A stretch of 64,000 nt of DNA from Rikenellaceae bacterium (lineage in GTDB: Bacteria; Bacteroidota; Bacteroidia; Bacteroidales; Rikenellaceae): assembly GCA_902362705.1 (NCBI GenBank), contig CABIXK010000003.1:86742-150741 (forward strand). The letters are read 5' to 3'. Of this stretch, positions 45,462 through 54,177 are shown one piece after another. A program made the position numbers and the translations under genes. Each line of letters opens with the position of its first letter. The stretch's first letter is position 1. The notes beneath the pieces are model-generated. The model was not told the DNA's origin and did not search any database. It saw only the letters and a list, made by a program, of their open reading frames with translations.

Positions 45462-45803
45462 ATGGCCGAAGACAACGTAAAGGCGCAAATGCGCAAAGGA
45501 ATCCTGGAGTACTGCATCCTCGCCATGCTCTCGCGCGAGGACAGCTACGCTCCGAAGATCATCGCCGAGCTCAAGCAGGCCGAGATGATCGTAGTCGAGG
45601 GTACGCTCTACCCGATCCTCACCCGGCAGAAGAACGCCGGACTGCTCACCTACCGCTGGGAGGAGTCGCCCCAGGGCCCGCCCCGCAAGTACTACAGCCT
45701 CACCGACAAGGGCCGCGAATATCTGGCGATGCTCGACGTCGCGTGGAACGAGCTGGTCGGGCAGATCCGACTCATCCGACACGGAAAAACCGAAGAAAAC
45801 TAA
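45462..45803 (+). CDS. PadR family transcriptional regulator
   Basis: A 113-residue winged-helix protein: MRKGILEYCILAMLSREDSYAPKIIAELKQAEM, then VVEGTLYPILTRQKNAGLLTYRWEESPQGPPRKYYSLTDKGREYL, the PadR DNA-binding domain and wing. It is the small PadR class with one long C-terminal dimer helix. Encoded inside the PspC/head-GIN operon, it probably represses that operon, as PadR proteins do beside PspC and DUF2807 genes elsewhere. Confidence 0.93.
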   Translation: MAEDNVKAQMRKGILEYCILAMLSREDSYAPKIIAELKQAEMIVVEGTLYPILTRQKNAGLLTYRWEESPQGPPRKYYSLTDKGREYLAMLDVAWNELVGQIRLIRHGKTEEN

Positions 45804-45825
45804 CCCCAAAAAACACCACTCCGCC

Positions 45826-46719
45826 ATGAAAAAGATACTCATCGCACTGGTCACCTTCGCAGCCGCGGCGCTCGCCGCGGGCTCGCTCTACGCCGTAGCC
45901 GGCGACCTGGTCAGCAACTTCCGCAACGACGACCGCCGCGTGGAGGGCAGCGGCCGCATCGTCACCCGCACCTTCGACGTGGGCGCGTTCCAGGGCCTGA
46001 AGGCCTTCTCCTGCGCCCGCGTCACCCTGGTCAAGGGCTCGGGCCCCGCGACGGTGAAGATCGACGACAACCTCCTCCCCTACCTCTGTCTGAAGGTCGA
46101 GAAGGGCACGCTCCGCATCGGCCTGAAGTCCGAGAAGGGGCACTTCAACAACTTCCGCAACGTCACGCTCGAGGTCACCGTGCCCTGCGACGGCCAGATC
46201 GGGGAGCTCGACGGCTCGGGCGCCGCGCACATCGTCGCCGAGCCGGTCATCACCGCCCGCGAGCTGGAGATCGACGCCTCGGGCGCCTCCAAGATCGTAG
46301 CGATGGTGCGCTGCGCGTCGTGCGAGATCGACGCCTCGGGCGTCTCGCTGATCGAGGTGGGCGGCACGGTGAGCGACACGTGCGAGGCCGACGCCTCGGG
46401 CGCCTCGAAGATCCGCATGGCCGTCCAGTGCGAGCGGTGCGACATGGACGCTTCGGGCAGCTCGAGAATCCAGGCCGAGGGCTCGGCCCGCACATGCAGC
46501 ATCGAGGCTTCGGGCGCCTCGCACATCGACGCCGAGGAGCTGCGCACGGAGGTCTGCACGGCCGGCGCGTCGGGCGCATCGGCCATCGCCGTCTCGTGCA
46601 CCCGCACGCTCAACGCCACGGCCTCGGGCGCCTCCTCGGTCCGCTACAAGAGCCCCGCCGGCTCGGACCTCTCGATCCACGCGTCGAGCTCGGGCGCCGG
46701 CAGCATCAAACGCTTGTAA
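45826..46719 (+). CDS. Head-GIN (DUF2807) beta-helix protein with DASGAS repeats
   Basis: A 297-residue exported protein: signal MKKILIALVTFAAAALAAGSLYA, the DUF2807 opening RTFDVGAFQGLKAFSCARVTLVKG, then a right-handed beta-helix-like array. The motif (D/E)ASGxSxI recurs about every 18-20 residues from about residue 145 to 285 (DASGASKI, DASGVSLI, DASGASKI, DASGSSRI, EASGASHI, GASGASAI, TASGASSV). It ends SSSGAGSIKRL. Head-GIN proteins are periplasmic or surface proteins of unknown ligand. The cysteines placed between turns (CASC, CERC) are a possible extra stabilising ladder. Confidence 0.9.
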   Translation: MKKILIALVTFAAAALAAGSLYAVAGDLVSNFRNDDRRVEGSGRIVTRTFDVGAFQGLKAFSCARVTLVKGSGPATVKIDDNLLPYLCLKVEKGTLRIGLKSEKGHFNNFRNVTLEVTVPCDGQIGELDGSGAAHIVAEPVITARELEIDASGASKIVAMVRCASCEIDASGVSLIEVGGTVSDTCEADASGASKIRMAVQCERCDMDASGSSRIQAEGSARTCSIEASGASHIDAEELRTEVCTAGASGASAIAVSCTRTLNATASGASSVRYKSPAGSDLSIHASSSGAGSIKRL

Positions 46720-46743
46720 GACTCCCGCAAACACCCATCCATC

Positions 46744-48033
46744 ATGAACGAGGTTAAGAAATGCAGCATATCGGGTGTCGGCTTCACGCTGAACACCGAC
46801 GCCTACGAAGCCCTCGAGCGCTACCTCGAGAGCCTCAAGCAGACCTACCGCGAGAACCCCGACGGCGACGAGATCATCGCCGACATCGAGGCACGCATCG
46901 CCGAACTGATCCTCTCGACGCAGGACACGGCCCGCGTGGTCGAGCGCCCGCTCATCGAGAACATCGTCCACCAGCTGGGCTCGGCCGAGGAGATCTCCGA
47001 CCGCGATCCCGACGGCGACCTGCGCCACGAGACGCCCCGCATCCCGCGCCGCCTCTACCGCGACACCGAGAACGCCCGTCTGGGCGGCGTGTGCGCCGGC
47101 ATCGGCCGCTACTTCGACATCGATCCCGTGTGGATCCGCCTGGGGATCTTCGCACCCCTGCTGTTCGCCATCTTCGGCCAGGCGAGCCGGCTCATCTACT
47201 GGATCAGTCCGCTGATGGGCAACCTGTTCGGCATCTTCGTGGTCTGCTACGTCATCATGTGGTTCGCCGTGCCCGCGGCCCGCACGGCGCGCCAGCGGCT
47301 CGAGATGACCGGCGAGCGGATCACCGCCAAGTCGATCGGCCACGCCACCGCGGCGGCCGCGGCTGCTCCCGAGAGCGTGGCGCGCCCGATCGTAGCCGAG
47401 ACCGTCTCGGTGCTGGGCAAGGTGGTGCTCATCTGCCTGAAACTCATCGCCGGATTCATCGTCCTGGGGCTGATCGTCTCGGCCTGCGCCCTGATCATCG
47501 GACTGTTCGCCGTGGCGATCGGCGGCGAGGAGCTCTTCGCCCCCACGGGCATGGTCGACTTCTCGATCTGGATCCCCATCCTGGGCATCGTCTCCGTGCT
47601 CATCCCCATCATCCTGCTCATCTACGTGATGATGTGCCTGATCGCCTCGCGCAAGCCCGGCGGCAAAACGGTCCTGGCCATCTTCATCCTCGAGCTGCTC
47701 GCCGTGGGCAGCCTCACCCTGCTGGCCGTGCGCGAAGGCCTCGGGCATCGCTTCGAACGCCGCCTGCTGAACGTCGAGCGGATCATGGCACCCGACGACG
47801 GGGGTGAGGAGGCCGACGACGACCGCATCGCACCCGCCACGGAGATCGAGCCCGGGCAGGAGCGCATCCGCATCGGCGGCGCCGACGGGGCGATAGACAT
47901 CTCCGTCGACCGGCAGAACGGGCGGCTCCGCCTCTCGGCCGGCGACAGCGAGGTGGCCGTCGAGGCCGACGCCGCGCAGCAGAGCGCCACGATCAAGATC
48001 CAGAAGCGCGACAGCACAGCGACGCAACAGTAA
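46744..48033 (+). CDS. Large PspC domain membrane protein
   Basis: A 429-residue protein. Residues 1-90 repeat the N-terminal domain of the gene at 44734 (FTLNTDAYEALERYLESLK, IEARIAELI). The PspC domain is at about 105-165 (RDTENARLGGVCAGIGRYFDIDPVWIRLG). Further helices at about 140-180, 225-260 and 270-330 make it polytopic, and the C-terminal 80 residues are acidic and soluble. It lies between two head-GIN genes, so the operon alternates membrane PspC and exported head-GIN proteins. Confidence 0.9.
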   Translation: MNEVKKCSISGVGFTLNTDAYEALERYLESLKQTYRENPDGDEIIADIEARIAELILSTQDTARVVERPLIENIVHQLGSAEEISDRDPDGDLRHETPRIPRRLYRDTENARLGGVCAGIGRYFDIDPVWIRLGIFAPLLFAIFGQASRLIYWISPLMGNLFGIFVVCYVIMWFAVPAARTARQRLEMTGERITAKSIGHATAAAAAAPESVARPIVAETVSVLGKVVLICLKLIAGFIVLGLIVSACALIIGLFAVAIGGEELFAPTGMVDFSIWIPILGIVSVLIPIILLIYVMMCLIASRKPGGKTVLAIFILELLAVGSLTLLAVREGLGHRFERRLLNVERIMAPDDGGEEADDDRIAPATEIEPGQERIRIGGADGAIDISVDRQNGRLRLSAGDSEVAVEADAAQQSATIKIQKRDSTATQQ

Positions 48034-48038
48034 CACCC

Positions 48039-48515
48039 ATGTCAGCGATGAAACACTCCAGCACGCTCCTCGTATTTTTCGTAGCCCTCGCCCTGGCGTT
48101 CTGCACCTCGTCGTGCATCCGCCTCGGCCGTCCCGCCGGGAAGGCCGCCGTCGCCGAGTGCGGCCCGGGCTACAAAGTGTTCGACATCGGCCGCTTCGAC
48201 CGTCTGCACGCCAGCGCCGTGGAGGTGTACGTCACCGTCGGGGAGGCCGACGGGAAGCTCCGCCTCGAGGCCGACGACGCACTGATCGACCGCATCGAGG
48301 TCTCGAACCGCCGCGGCGACCTGAGCATCGGCGCCCGGGGCTTCGACACCGCGGCGCACACCCCCCGGGCCCGGGCCTACGTCACGGCCGGCACGCTCCG
48401 GGAGATCTACGCGACCTCGGCCCGCGTCGTGCTCGACAGGGAGGTCGACGCCGAGATCTACGCCACGCTCGGCTCCGTCGAGGTCGACAGCCTGGCGGTC
48501 CACGCCGCACGGTAG
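48039..48515 (+). CDS. Short head-GIN-like lipoprotein, possibly C-terminally truncated
   Basis: A 158-residue protein (start 48039 or MKHSS at 48048) with a lipoprotein signal ending [48 protein letters not shown] matches the beginning of DUF2807 domains. It stops after [19 protein letters not shown], about one-third short of the usual domain, so the beta-helix is incomplete. Last gene of the operon; a GC-rich hairpin follows. Confidence 0.8.
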   Translation: MSAMKHSSTLLVFFVALALAFCTSSCIRLGRPAGKAAVAECGPGYKVFDIGRFDRLHASAVEVYVTVGEADGKLRLEADDALIDRIEVSNRRGDLSIGARGFDTAAHTPRARAYVTAGTLREIYATSARVVLDREVDAEIYATLGSVEVDSLAVHAAR

Positions 48516-48534
48516 ACGACAGCCAAGACGACGA

Positions 48535-48566
48535 GCGAGCCCGCGACCTGAAGGTCGCGGGCTCGC
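48535..48566 (+). terminator. Hairpin after the PspC operon
   Basis: Perfect 14-bp stem GCGAGCCCGCGACC with a TGAA loop; no T tract. Confidence 0.55.
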
Positions 48567-48630
48567 CGCATCGCGGGGGCCGGCCCAGACCCCGATGCCG
48601 CACGGATTGGGATTATTCGGCCAAAATGCG

Positions 48631-48638
48631 TACCTTTA
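48631..48638 (+). promoter_or_regulatory. -7 box TACCTTTA for pfkA
   Basis: TACCTTTA, one base from consensus, 25 bases before the pfkA ATG. Confidence 0.55.
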
Positions 48639-48663
48639 CCCGCAAATCGAAACACAGGCAATT

Positions 48664-49644
48664 ATGGCAGCTATAAAATGTATCGGAGTTCTGACCTCGG
48701 GCGGCGACGCGCCGGGCATGAACGCCGCGATCCGCGCCGTGACGCGCAGCGCGATCTACAACGGCTTCACCGTCAAGGGCATCATGCGAGGCTACAAGGG
48801 GCTGGTGACCAACGAGATCGTCGACTTCCGCTCCAGAAGCGTGAGCAACATCATCCAGCAGGGCGGCACGATCCTCAAGACGGCGCGCTGCAAGGAGTTC
48901 CAGACCCCGGAGGGACGCCGCGCGGCCTACGACAACATGGTGGCCGCGGGCATCGACGCCCTGGTGGTCATCGGCGGCGACGGGTCGCTCACCGGCGCCC
49001 GCATCTTCGCCGAGGAGTACAACGTGCCGATCGTGGGCCTTCCGGGCACGATCGACAACGACCTGGGCGGCACCGACTCGACCATAGGCTACGACACGGC
49101 GCTCAACACGATCATGGACGCAGTCGACAAGCTGCGCGACACGGCGTCGAGCCACGAACGCCTCTTCTTCGTGGAGGTGATGGGCCACACGGCGGGCTAC
49201 CTGGCCCTCAACAGCGCCATCGCCACCGGCTCCGAGGCCGCGATCATCCCCGAAATGGAGACCGAGGTCGACCAGCTGGCCGAGCTCATCAACCACGGCT
49301 TCCGCAAGAGCAAGAACTCGGCGATCGTCATCGTGGCCGAGAACCCCGCGACGGGCGGCGCCACGGGGCTGGCCGAGCGCGTGAAGAAGGAGTTCCCGGA
49401 GTACGACGCGCGCGTCACCATCCTGGGCCACATCCAGCGCGGCGGCTCGCCCACGGCCAAGGACCGCATCCTCGCCTCGCAGCTGGGCGAGGCGGCCATC
49501 GAAGCGCTGCTCGACGGCCAGCGCAACGTGATGATCGGCACCGACAACGGCAAGATCGTCTACGTGCCCTTCGCCAAAGCCGTCAAACACGACAAGGGCA
49601 TCAACCGTTCGATGCTCGACCTGGTAAAAATACTCTCGATCTGA
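48664..49644 (+). CDS. pfkA: 6-phosphofructokinase
   Basis: A 326-residue PfkA phosphorylating fructose-6-phosphate. It has [20 protein letters not shown] (ATP loop), [14 protein letters not shown], the catalytic [20 protein letters not shown], and [13 protein letters not shown]. The GGDGS and PGTIDND variants indicate ATP rather than pyrophosphate use (family knowledge). The ATG at 48664 follows the promoter and gives the standard start [14 protein letters not shown]. It is followed by a PfkB-type kinase. Confidence 0.96.
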   Translation: MAAIKCIGVLTSGGDAPGMNAAIRAVTRSAIYNGFTVKGIMRGYKGLVTNEIVDFRSRSVSNIIQQGGTILKTARCKEFQTPEGRRAAYDNMVAAGIDALVVIGGDGSLTGARIFAEEYNVPIVGLPGTIDNDLGGTDSTIGYDTALNTIMDAVDKLRDTASSHERLFFVEVMGHTAGYLALNSAIATGSEAAIIPEMETEVDQLAELINHGFRKSKNSAIVIVAENPATGGATGLAERVKKEFPEYDARVTILGHIQRGGSPTAKDRILASQLGEAAIEALLDGQRNVMIGTDNGKIVYVPFAKAVKHDKGINRSMLDLVKILSI

Positions 49645-49654
49645 TACGACCCGA

Positions 49655-50656
49655 ATGAAACGCGTAATCGGCATAGGCAATGCCCTGACGGACATGCTCG
49701 TCAACCTCCGCACCGACAATGTACTGACCCGCTACCAACTGGCCAAGGGCTCGATGAGCCTGGTCGACACCCGCCTCCAGACCGAAATCTCGAAGAGCGT
49801 CGCGGGGCTCCCCTACTCGCTCTCGCTGGGCGGCTCGGCGGGCAACACCATCCGCGCCATGGCGCGCCTGGGCGCCTCGGTGGGCTTCATCGGCAAGGTG
49901 GGCACCGACAAGACGGGCGACTTCTTCGTGCAGGCGCTCGAGAACCTGCGCATCGAGCCGGTGGTCTTCCGCGGCAAGGAGCGCTCGGGCAAGTGCGTGT
50001 CGCTCGTCTCGGCCGACGGCGAGCGGACGATGGTCACCTACCTGGGCGCAGCGCTCGAGCTCGGGGCCGCGGAGCTGCGCCCCGAGATCTTCGACGGCTA
50101 CGACTGCCTCTACGTCGAGGGCTACCTGGTGCAGAACCACGAGCTGATCCGCACGGCCGCCCGCATGGCCAAGGAGCGGGGTCTGCAGGTGGCCATCGAC
50201 CTGGCAAGCTTCAACGTCGTGGCCGAGAACGTCGGCTTCCTCCGCGAACTGGTCCGCGACTGGGTCGACATCGTCTTCGCCAACGAGGAGGAGGCGAAGG
50301 CCTTTACCGGCGAGGAGGAGCCGATCAACGCCCTGCAGGCCATCTCGGAGCTCACGTCGCTGGCGGTGGTCAAGATCGGCACGCGCGGCGCCCTGATCAA
50401 GCGCGGCGAGGAGGTGGTGCACGTGGGGATCATGGCCGCGGCCAAGCGCGTCGACACCACGGGCGCCGGCGACTTCTACGCCGCGGGCTTCCTCTACGGC
50501 CTCTGCGAGGGACTCACGCTGCGCCAGTGCGGCACCATCGGCGCCATCACGGCGGGCAAGGTGATCGAAGTGGTGGGCACCACCTTCGGCGAGGAGGCCT
50601 GGGAGGAGATCGGCCGCTACGTCACCAAGGTCAAGACCGAGAAATACCTCTTCTGA
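49655..50656 (+). CDS. PfkB family carbohydrate/nucleoside kinase
   Basis: A 333-residue ribokinase-fold enzyme. Substrate-side motif: LPYSLSLGGSAGNTIRAMARLGASVGFIGKVGTDKTG. Catalytic end: RVDTTGAGDFYAAGFLYGL, with Asp as base and the TGAGD anion hole. Bacteroidota homologues are often called adenosine kinase; the substrate (adenosine or a sugar) cannot be fixed by sequence alone. The last base of its stop is the first base of the SMR ATG. Confidence 0.9.
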   Translation: MKRVIGIGNALTDMLVNLRTDNVLTRYQLAKGSMSLVDTRLQTEISKSVAGLPYSLSLGGSAGNTIRAMARLGASVGFIGKVGTDKTGDFFVQALENLRIEPVVFRGKERSGKCVSLVSADGERTMVTYLGAALELGAAELRPEIFDGYDCLYVEGYLVQNHELIRTAARMAKERGLQVAIDLASFNVVAENVGFLRELVRDWVDIVFANEEEAKAFTGEEEPINALQAISELTSLAVVKIGTRGALIKRGEEVVHVGIMAAAKRVDTTGAGDFYAAGFLYGLCEGLTLRQCGTIGAITAGKVIEVVGTTFGEEAWEEIGRYVTKVKTEKYLF

Positions 50657-50976
50657 TGGCGTGGCTGTTGCTGCTGGCGGCGGGGGCGTTCGAGATCGGG
50701 TGGCCGCTGGGCTTCAAGCTCGCCGACACCCATCCGCGCCATTTCTGGCTCTTCATCGCCCTGGCCGCCGCGTCGATGACCCTGAGCGGCGTGCTGCTCT
50801 ACCTGGCGCAGCGGACCATACCCATCGGCACGGCCTATGTCGTGTGGACGGGCATCGGCGCCGTAGGCACGGTGCTTCTCGGCATCCTCTGCTTCGACGA
50901 CGCGGCCACGCCGCTGCGCATGCTCTTCCTCTCGCTGATCCTCATCGGAGTAATAGGACTGAAGATCGTGCACTGA
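50656..50976 (+). CDS. SMR family transporter, guanidinium exporter (Gdx/SugE) type
   Basis: A 106-residue protein with four helices, the small multidrug resistance fold that works as a dual-topology dimer. The essential Glu13 is in AGAFEIGWPLGFKLAD, and IPIGTAYVVWTGIGAVGTVLLGILCFDD matches the Gdx/SugE signature more than EmrE. Such exporters remove guanidinium in exchange for protons. No guanidine riboswitch precedes it; it is translated from the pfkB-type kinase message. A 19-bp-arm palindrome follows. Confidence 0.87.
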   Translation: MAWLLLLAAGAFEIGWPLGFKLADTHPRHFWLFIALAAASMTLSGVLLYLAQRTIPIGTAYVVWTGIGAVGTVLLGILCFDDAATPLRMLFLSLILIGVIGLKIVH

Positions 50977-50979
50977 CCC

Positions 50980-51019
50980 ATAGCATAAGCGGCTCCCCGA
51001 GGGGAGCCGCTTATGCTAT
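50980..51019. terminator. 19-bp perfect palindrome between SMR and GT2 genes
   Basis: ATAGCATAAGCGGCTCCCC, a GA spacer, then the exact complement. It lies four bases after the SMR stop and contains the stop codon (51016-51018) of the convergent glycosyltransferase. It lacks a T tract; probably a bidirectional terminator or 3' barrier. Confidence 0.75.
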
Positions 51020-51921
51020 CTCTCTGTCGGAGCCGCAAGCCCGCAGGTGATCCGCCACCGCATAAGGACGAGCCGCCGCCACTGCACGGGGCGCAGCGCC
51101 GCGACCAGCAGGAGCGTCGCCGCCCACTTGAGCGCCTCGACCGCCAGGGCGCGCACGACGCCCCACCGGCCGGCCGCCTCGCTGCGCCGGCGCTGGCTCA
51201 CGCCCACGTTGTAGCAGAGGCGGCGGAAGTAGTCGTCGGTGAGCTTCTCGGCGGGGATGATGTGGTGCATCACGGCACCGGGAACGTACCACACGGCCAG
51301 CCCGCGGCGGCGCATCCGCTCGAAAAAGTCGCTCTCCTCGCCGCCGATGAGGCTCCGGCCCGAGCGCCCGAGCGCCGGGTCGAAGTCGCCGACCAGCCCG
51401 ACGGTCGAGCGGCGGAAGGCCATGTTGCCGCCCCCGGGGATCCGCCCCGCGGGGAAGAGGCGCGCCTCCGACCCAAAGTACATCGGGTTGGCGATCGGCC
51501 GCTCGGTCCAGCGCGACATCCAGCGCGGACGCCCCGTCGGGTATTCGGCCACGATCGGGCCGCCCGCCGCGGCCGCCTCGGGGCGGGCGTCGAAAAAGTC
51601 GAGGTAAGCACCCACGAAGCCCGGCACGATGCGCTCGTCGTCGTCGATCACGGCGATCAGCTCGCCGCGGCTCTCGGCGATGCCGCGGTTGCGGGCGTAG
51701 GAGAGCCCCTGCCGCAGCTCGCCGACGCAGCGCAGCGACAGACTGGGGTGCTCCGCGGCAAAGCGGGCCACGCACGCCGCCGTGTCGTCCGTCGAGTTGT
51801 TGTCCACCACTACGCACTCCCACTCCCCGCGCGGCGCCTGCTGTGCGGCGACCGAGCGGAGCGTCACGGCGAGCTGCGCCGAGCGGTTGTAGGTGGCGAT
51901 TATGAGCGAAAGACGAATCAT
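51016..51921 (-). CDS. Glycosyltransferase family 2 protein
   Basis: A 301-residue GT-A enzyme starting MIRLSLIIATYNRSAQLAVTLRSV. The nucleotide-sugar loop is CVVVDNNSTDDTAACV, with LSYARNRGIAESRGELIAVIDDDERIVPGFV (metal motif DDD at about residue 95) and GGEESDFFERMRRRG (acceptor-site ED/ExE-type motif). A C-terminal helix pair lies near residues 255-290. It is a surface-polysaccharide-type transferase, but no polysaccharide cluster is present. A -7-like box sits four bases before the ATG. Confidence 0.92.
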   Translation of the reverse strand: MIRLSLIIATYNRSAQLAVTLRSVAAQQAPRGEWECVVVDNNSTDDTAACVARFAAEHPSLSLRCVGELRQGLSYARNRGIAESRGELIAVIDDDERIVPGFVGAYLDFFDARPEAAAAGGPIVAEYPTGRPRWMSRWTERPIANPMYFGSEARLFPAGRIPGGGNMAFRRSTVGLVGDFDPALGRSGRSLIGGEESDFFERMRRRGLAVWYVPGAVMHHIIPAEKLTDDYFRRLCYNVGVSQRRRSEAAGRWGVVRALAVEALKWAATLLLVAALRPVQWRRLVLMRWRITCGLAAPTER

Positions 51922-51925
51922 CGTG

Positions 51926-51933
51926 CGAATGTA
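51926..51933 (-). promoter_or_regulatory. -7-like box TACATTCG for GT2
   Basis: TACATTCG on the minus strand (one mismatch to TAnnTTTG), four bases before the ATG at 51921; implies a leaderless message if real. Confidence 0.45.
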
Positions 51934-51955
51934 ACGAATTTTCGAGAAAAAAGGC

Positions 51956-51963
51956 TATATTCG
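51956..51963 (+). promoter_or_regulatory. -7-like box TATATTCG for dsbD
   Basis: TATATTCG, one mismatch to TAnnTTTG, 39 bases before the dsbD ATG, in an AT-rich divergent region. Confidence 0.5.
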
Positions 51964-52002
51964 CGCAAAATTAAGGCATTTATACAAAATCACTTCACAA
52001 CT

Positions 52003-54057
52003 ATGAACAGATTGTCGCGCATCCTCCTGCTGCCGCTCGCGGCGCTGCTGACCGCCGTCGGCGTGCAGGCCCAGCAGGTCGCCTGGACGGGCTCGGCGGA
52101 GCACCTCCAAGGCAACGACTACCGCATCCTCATCGAGGCGGCCATCCCCTCGGGCTACCACATGTACGACATGGGGCCCTACGAGGGCGGCCCCAACGCC
52201 ACGACGTTCCTCTTCACGGCCGAGGGCGCCGCGCTGGAGGGCTCGGTCGAGCAGCTCACCACCCCCGACACCCACTTCGACACCACCTTCGGCATGCAGA
52301 TCGGCACCTTCGCGGGCAAGGCACGCTTCGCCCAACGCGTGCGGCTCACGGCCGACACGGCCACCGTCGCCGTCGACATCGAGTGGATGATCTGCGACGA
52401 CCAGACCTGCATGCCGCCCGAAGACATCCGCCTCACGCTCACCGTCCCCGAGGGCTCGGAGGGCGCAGCGCCTGCCGCAGGCGCCGCCGAGGCCGAGACG
52501 CCGCAGGCCGGCGCCGCGCAGAATGCCGCCGCGGAGCAGCCTGCCGTCGCCCCCGCGGCCACGAAGGACGCCGCGGGCAGCGGCTCGCTCTGGGCCCTGG
52601 TCATCGAGGCGATCCTCTGGGGTCTGGCCGCCATGCTCACCCCCTGCGTCTTCCCGATGGTGCCGATGACGGTCTCCTACTTCCTCAAGGGCGAGGGTGG
52701 CCCTGCCATGGGCCGCCTGCGCGCCTCGCTCTACGGCCTGTTCATCGTGGCCCTCTACACGCTGCCGATCGCCGCCATCATCCTCATCACGCGCGTGGTG
52801 GGCGGCGACGCCGTGACGGCCGACATCTTCAACTGGCTGGCGACGCACTGGCTGCCCAACCTCCTCTTCTTCGTGGTCTTCATGCTCTTCGCCGCCTCGT
52901 TCTTCGGGGCCTTCGAGATCACCATGCCCTCGTGGCTGGTCAACAAGAGCGACGCGAAGGCCGACACCAAGGGGCTCGGCGGCATCTTCTTCCTGGCCCT
53001 GACGCTCGTGCTCGTGTCGTTCTCGTGCACGGGTCCCATCGTGGGCTCGGTGCTCATCAAGTCGACGGCCGGCGAGTTCTGGACCCCCATCGCCACGATG
53101 CTCGCCTTCTCGGTGGCCTTCGCCCTGCCCTTCACCCTCTTCGCCCTCTTCCCCTCGGTGCTCAAGAAACTGCCCAAGAGCGGCGGATGGCTCAACTCGG
53201 TGAAGGTGGTGATCGGCTTCGTCGAGGTGGCCCTCGGCTTCAAGTTCCTCTCGGTCGCCGACCAGACCTACCACTGGGGGCTGCTCGACCGCGAGATCTA
53301 CCTGGCGATCTGGATCGTCGTCTTCTCGCTCATGGGGCTCTACCTGCTGGGCAAGATCCGCTTCGCCCACGACAGCGACCTGCCCTACATCGGCGTGGGC
53401 CGTCTGGCCCTCGCGATCGCGGTCTTCTCGTTCGTCGTCTACATGATCCCCGGCATGTGGGGCGCCCCGCTCAAGGGGCTCTCGGGCTACCTGCCGCCCC
53501 TCTCCACGCAGGACTTCGTCATGGGGCAGCAGACGACGGGCGCCACCATCGAGGCCGACGCACAGCAGCTGCGCACCGCCGACGGCCGCAAGCCCAAGTA
53601 CAGCGACGTGCTGCACCTGCCCCACGGGCTCGAAGGGTTCTTCGACCTGGAGGAGGCCGAGGCCTACGCCGCCAAGATCGGCAAGCCGCTCTTCATCGAC
53701 TTCACGGGCCACGGCTGCGTCAACTGTCGCGAGATGGAGTCGCGCGTATGGTCGGCGCCCGAGGTGCTGGAGATCCTGCGCCGCGACTATGTGATCTGCG
53801 CCCTCTACTCCGACGACAAGATGCGCCTGCCCGAGAGCGAGTGGGTCACCACCGAGGCGGGCAAGGTGCTCAAATCGCTCGGTAAGGTCAACTCCTACCG
53901 CGCGCTGAAGAGCTACGGCGTCAACGCCCAGCCCTACTACGTGCTGCAGGGCCGCGACGGGCAGCCGCTCGTGGCGCCGCGCGGCTACGACCTCGACGTG
54001 GAGGCCTTCGTGCGCTTCCTGCGCAGCGGCGTGGAGGCCTACGCCGCACAGCGATAG
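52003..54057 (+). CDS. dsbD: Thiol:disulfide interchange protein DsbD-like
   Basis: A 684-residue inner-membrane protein from the ATG at 52003. It has a signal peptide (MNRLSRILLLPLAALLTAVG), then a DsbD N-terminal-type periplasmic domain to about residue 155 with IEWMICDDQTCMPPEDIRL (CxxxxC). An Ala-rich linker and an eight-helix core follow: Cys215 in TPCVFPMVPM and Cys342 in SFSCTGPIVG, the electron-carrying pair. The C-terminal thioredoxin domain has GHGCVNCREM (Cys572, Cys575). It passes electrons from cytoplasmic thioredoxin to periplasmic substrates. All three redox centres are intact, unlike the thioredoxin-like lipoprotein at 11671. Confidence 0.94.
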   Translation: MNRLSRILLLPLAALLTAVGVQAQQVAWTGSAEHLQGNDYRILIEAAIPSGYHMYDMGPYEGGPNATTFLFTAEGAALEGSVEQLTTPDTHFDTTFGMQIGTFAGKARFAQRVRLTADTATVAVDIEWMICDDQTCMPPEDIRLTLTVPEGSEGAAPAAGAAEAETPQAGAAQNAAAEQPAVAPAATKDAAGSGSLWALVIEAILWGLAAMLTPCVFPMVPMTVSYFLKGEGGPAMGRLRASLYGLFIVALYTLPIAAIILITRVVGGDAVTADIFNWLATHWLPNLLFFVVFMLFAASFFGAFEITMPSWLVNKSDAKADTKGLGGIFFLALTLVLVSFSCTGPIVGSVLIKSTAGEFWTPIATMLAFSVAFALPFTLFALFPSVLKKLPKSGGWLNSVKVVIGFVEVALGFKFLSVADQTYHWGLLDREIYLAIWIVVFSLMGLYLLGKIRFAHDSDLPYIGVGRLALAIAVFSFVVYMIPGMWGAPLKGLSGYLPPLSTQDFVMGQQTTGATIEADAQQLRTADGRKPKYSDVLHLPHGLEGFFDLEEAEAYAAKIGKPLFIDFTGHGCVNCREMESRVWSAPEVLEILRRDYVICALYSDDKMRLPESEWVTTEAGKVLKSLGKVNSYRALKSYGVNAQPYYVLQGRDGQPLVAPRGYDLDVEAFVRFLRSGVEAYAAQR

Positions 54058-54098
54058 ACGGCCGGCCGCGTACTGCGCCGCGTGCCGCCGAAAACCGG

Positions 54099-54130
54099 GC
54101 AGCCTGCGATCCCTTCGGATCGCAGGCTGC
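54099..54130. terminator. Bidirectional hairpin after dsbD
   Basis: Perfect 14-bp stem GCAGCCTGCGATCC with a CTTC loop, then TCTATTT; it also serves the convergent small gene. Confidence 0.8.
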
Positions 54131-54177
54131 TCTATTTCCGCCGGAAGCTTCCTCCGCGGCGGCCCGCGCCATCGTCT

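Noticed and set aside
46240..46640. Possible tandem DNA repeat or CRISPR-like array
   Set aside because: The periodicity comes from the protein DASGAS beta-helix motif; the DNA units vary at third positions and there are no constant repeats or spacers.
45772..48036. A 754-codon minus-strand open frame
   Set aside because: Antisense shadow of the head-GIN and PspC genes; low-complexity composition.
50400..50656. Guanidine riboswitch for the SMR exporter
   Set aside because: The SMR ATG overlaps the stop of the upstream kinase, leaving no leader; no guanidine aptamer motif is visible.
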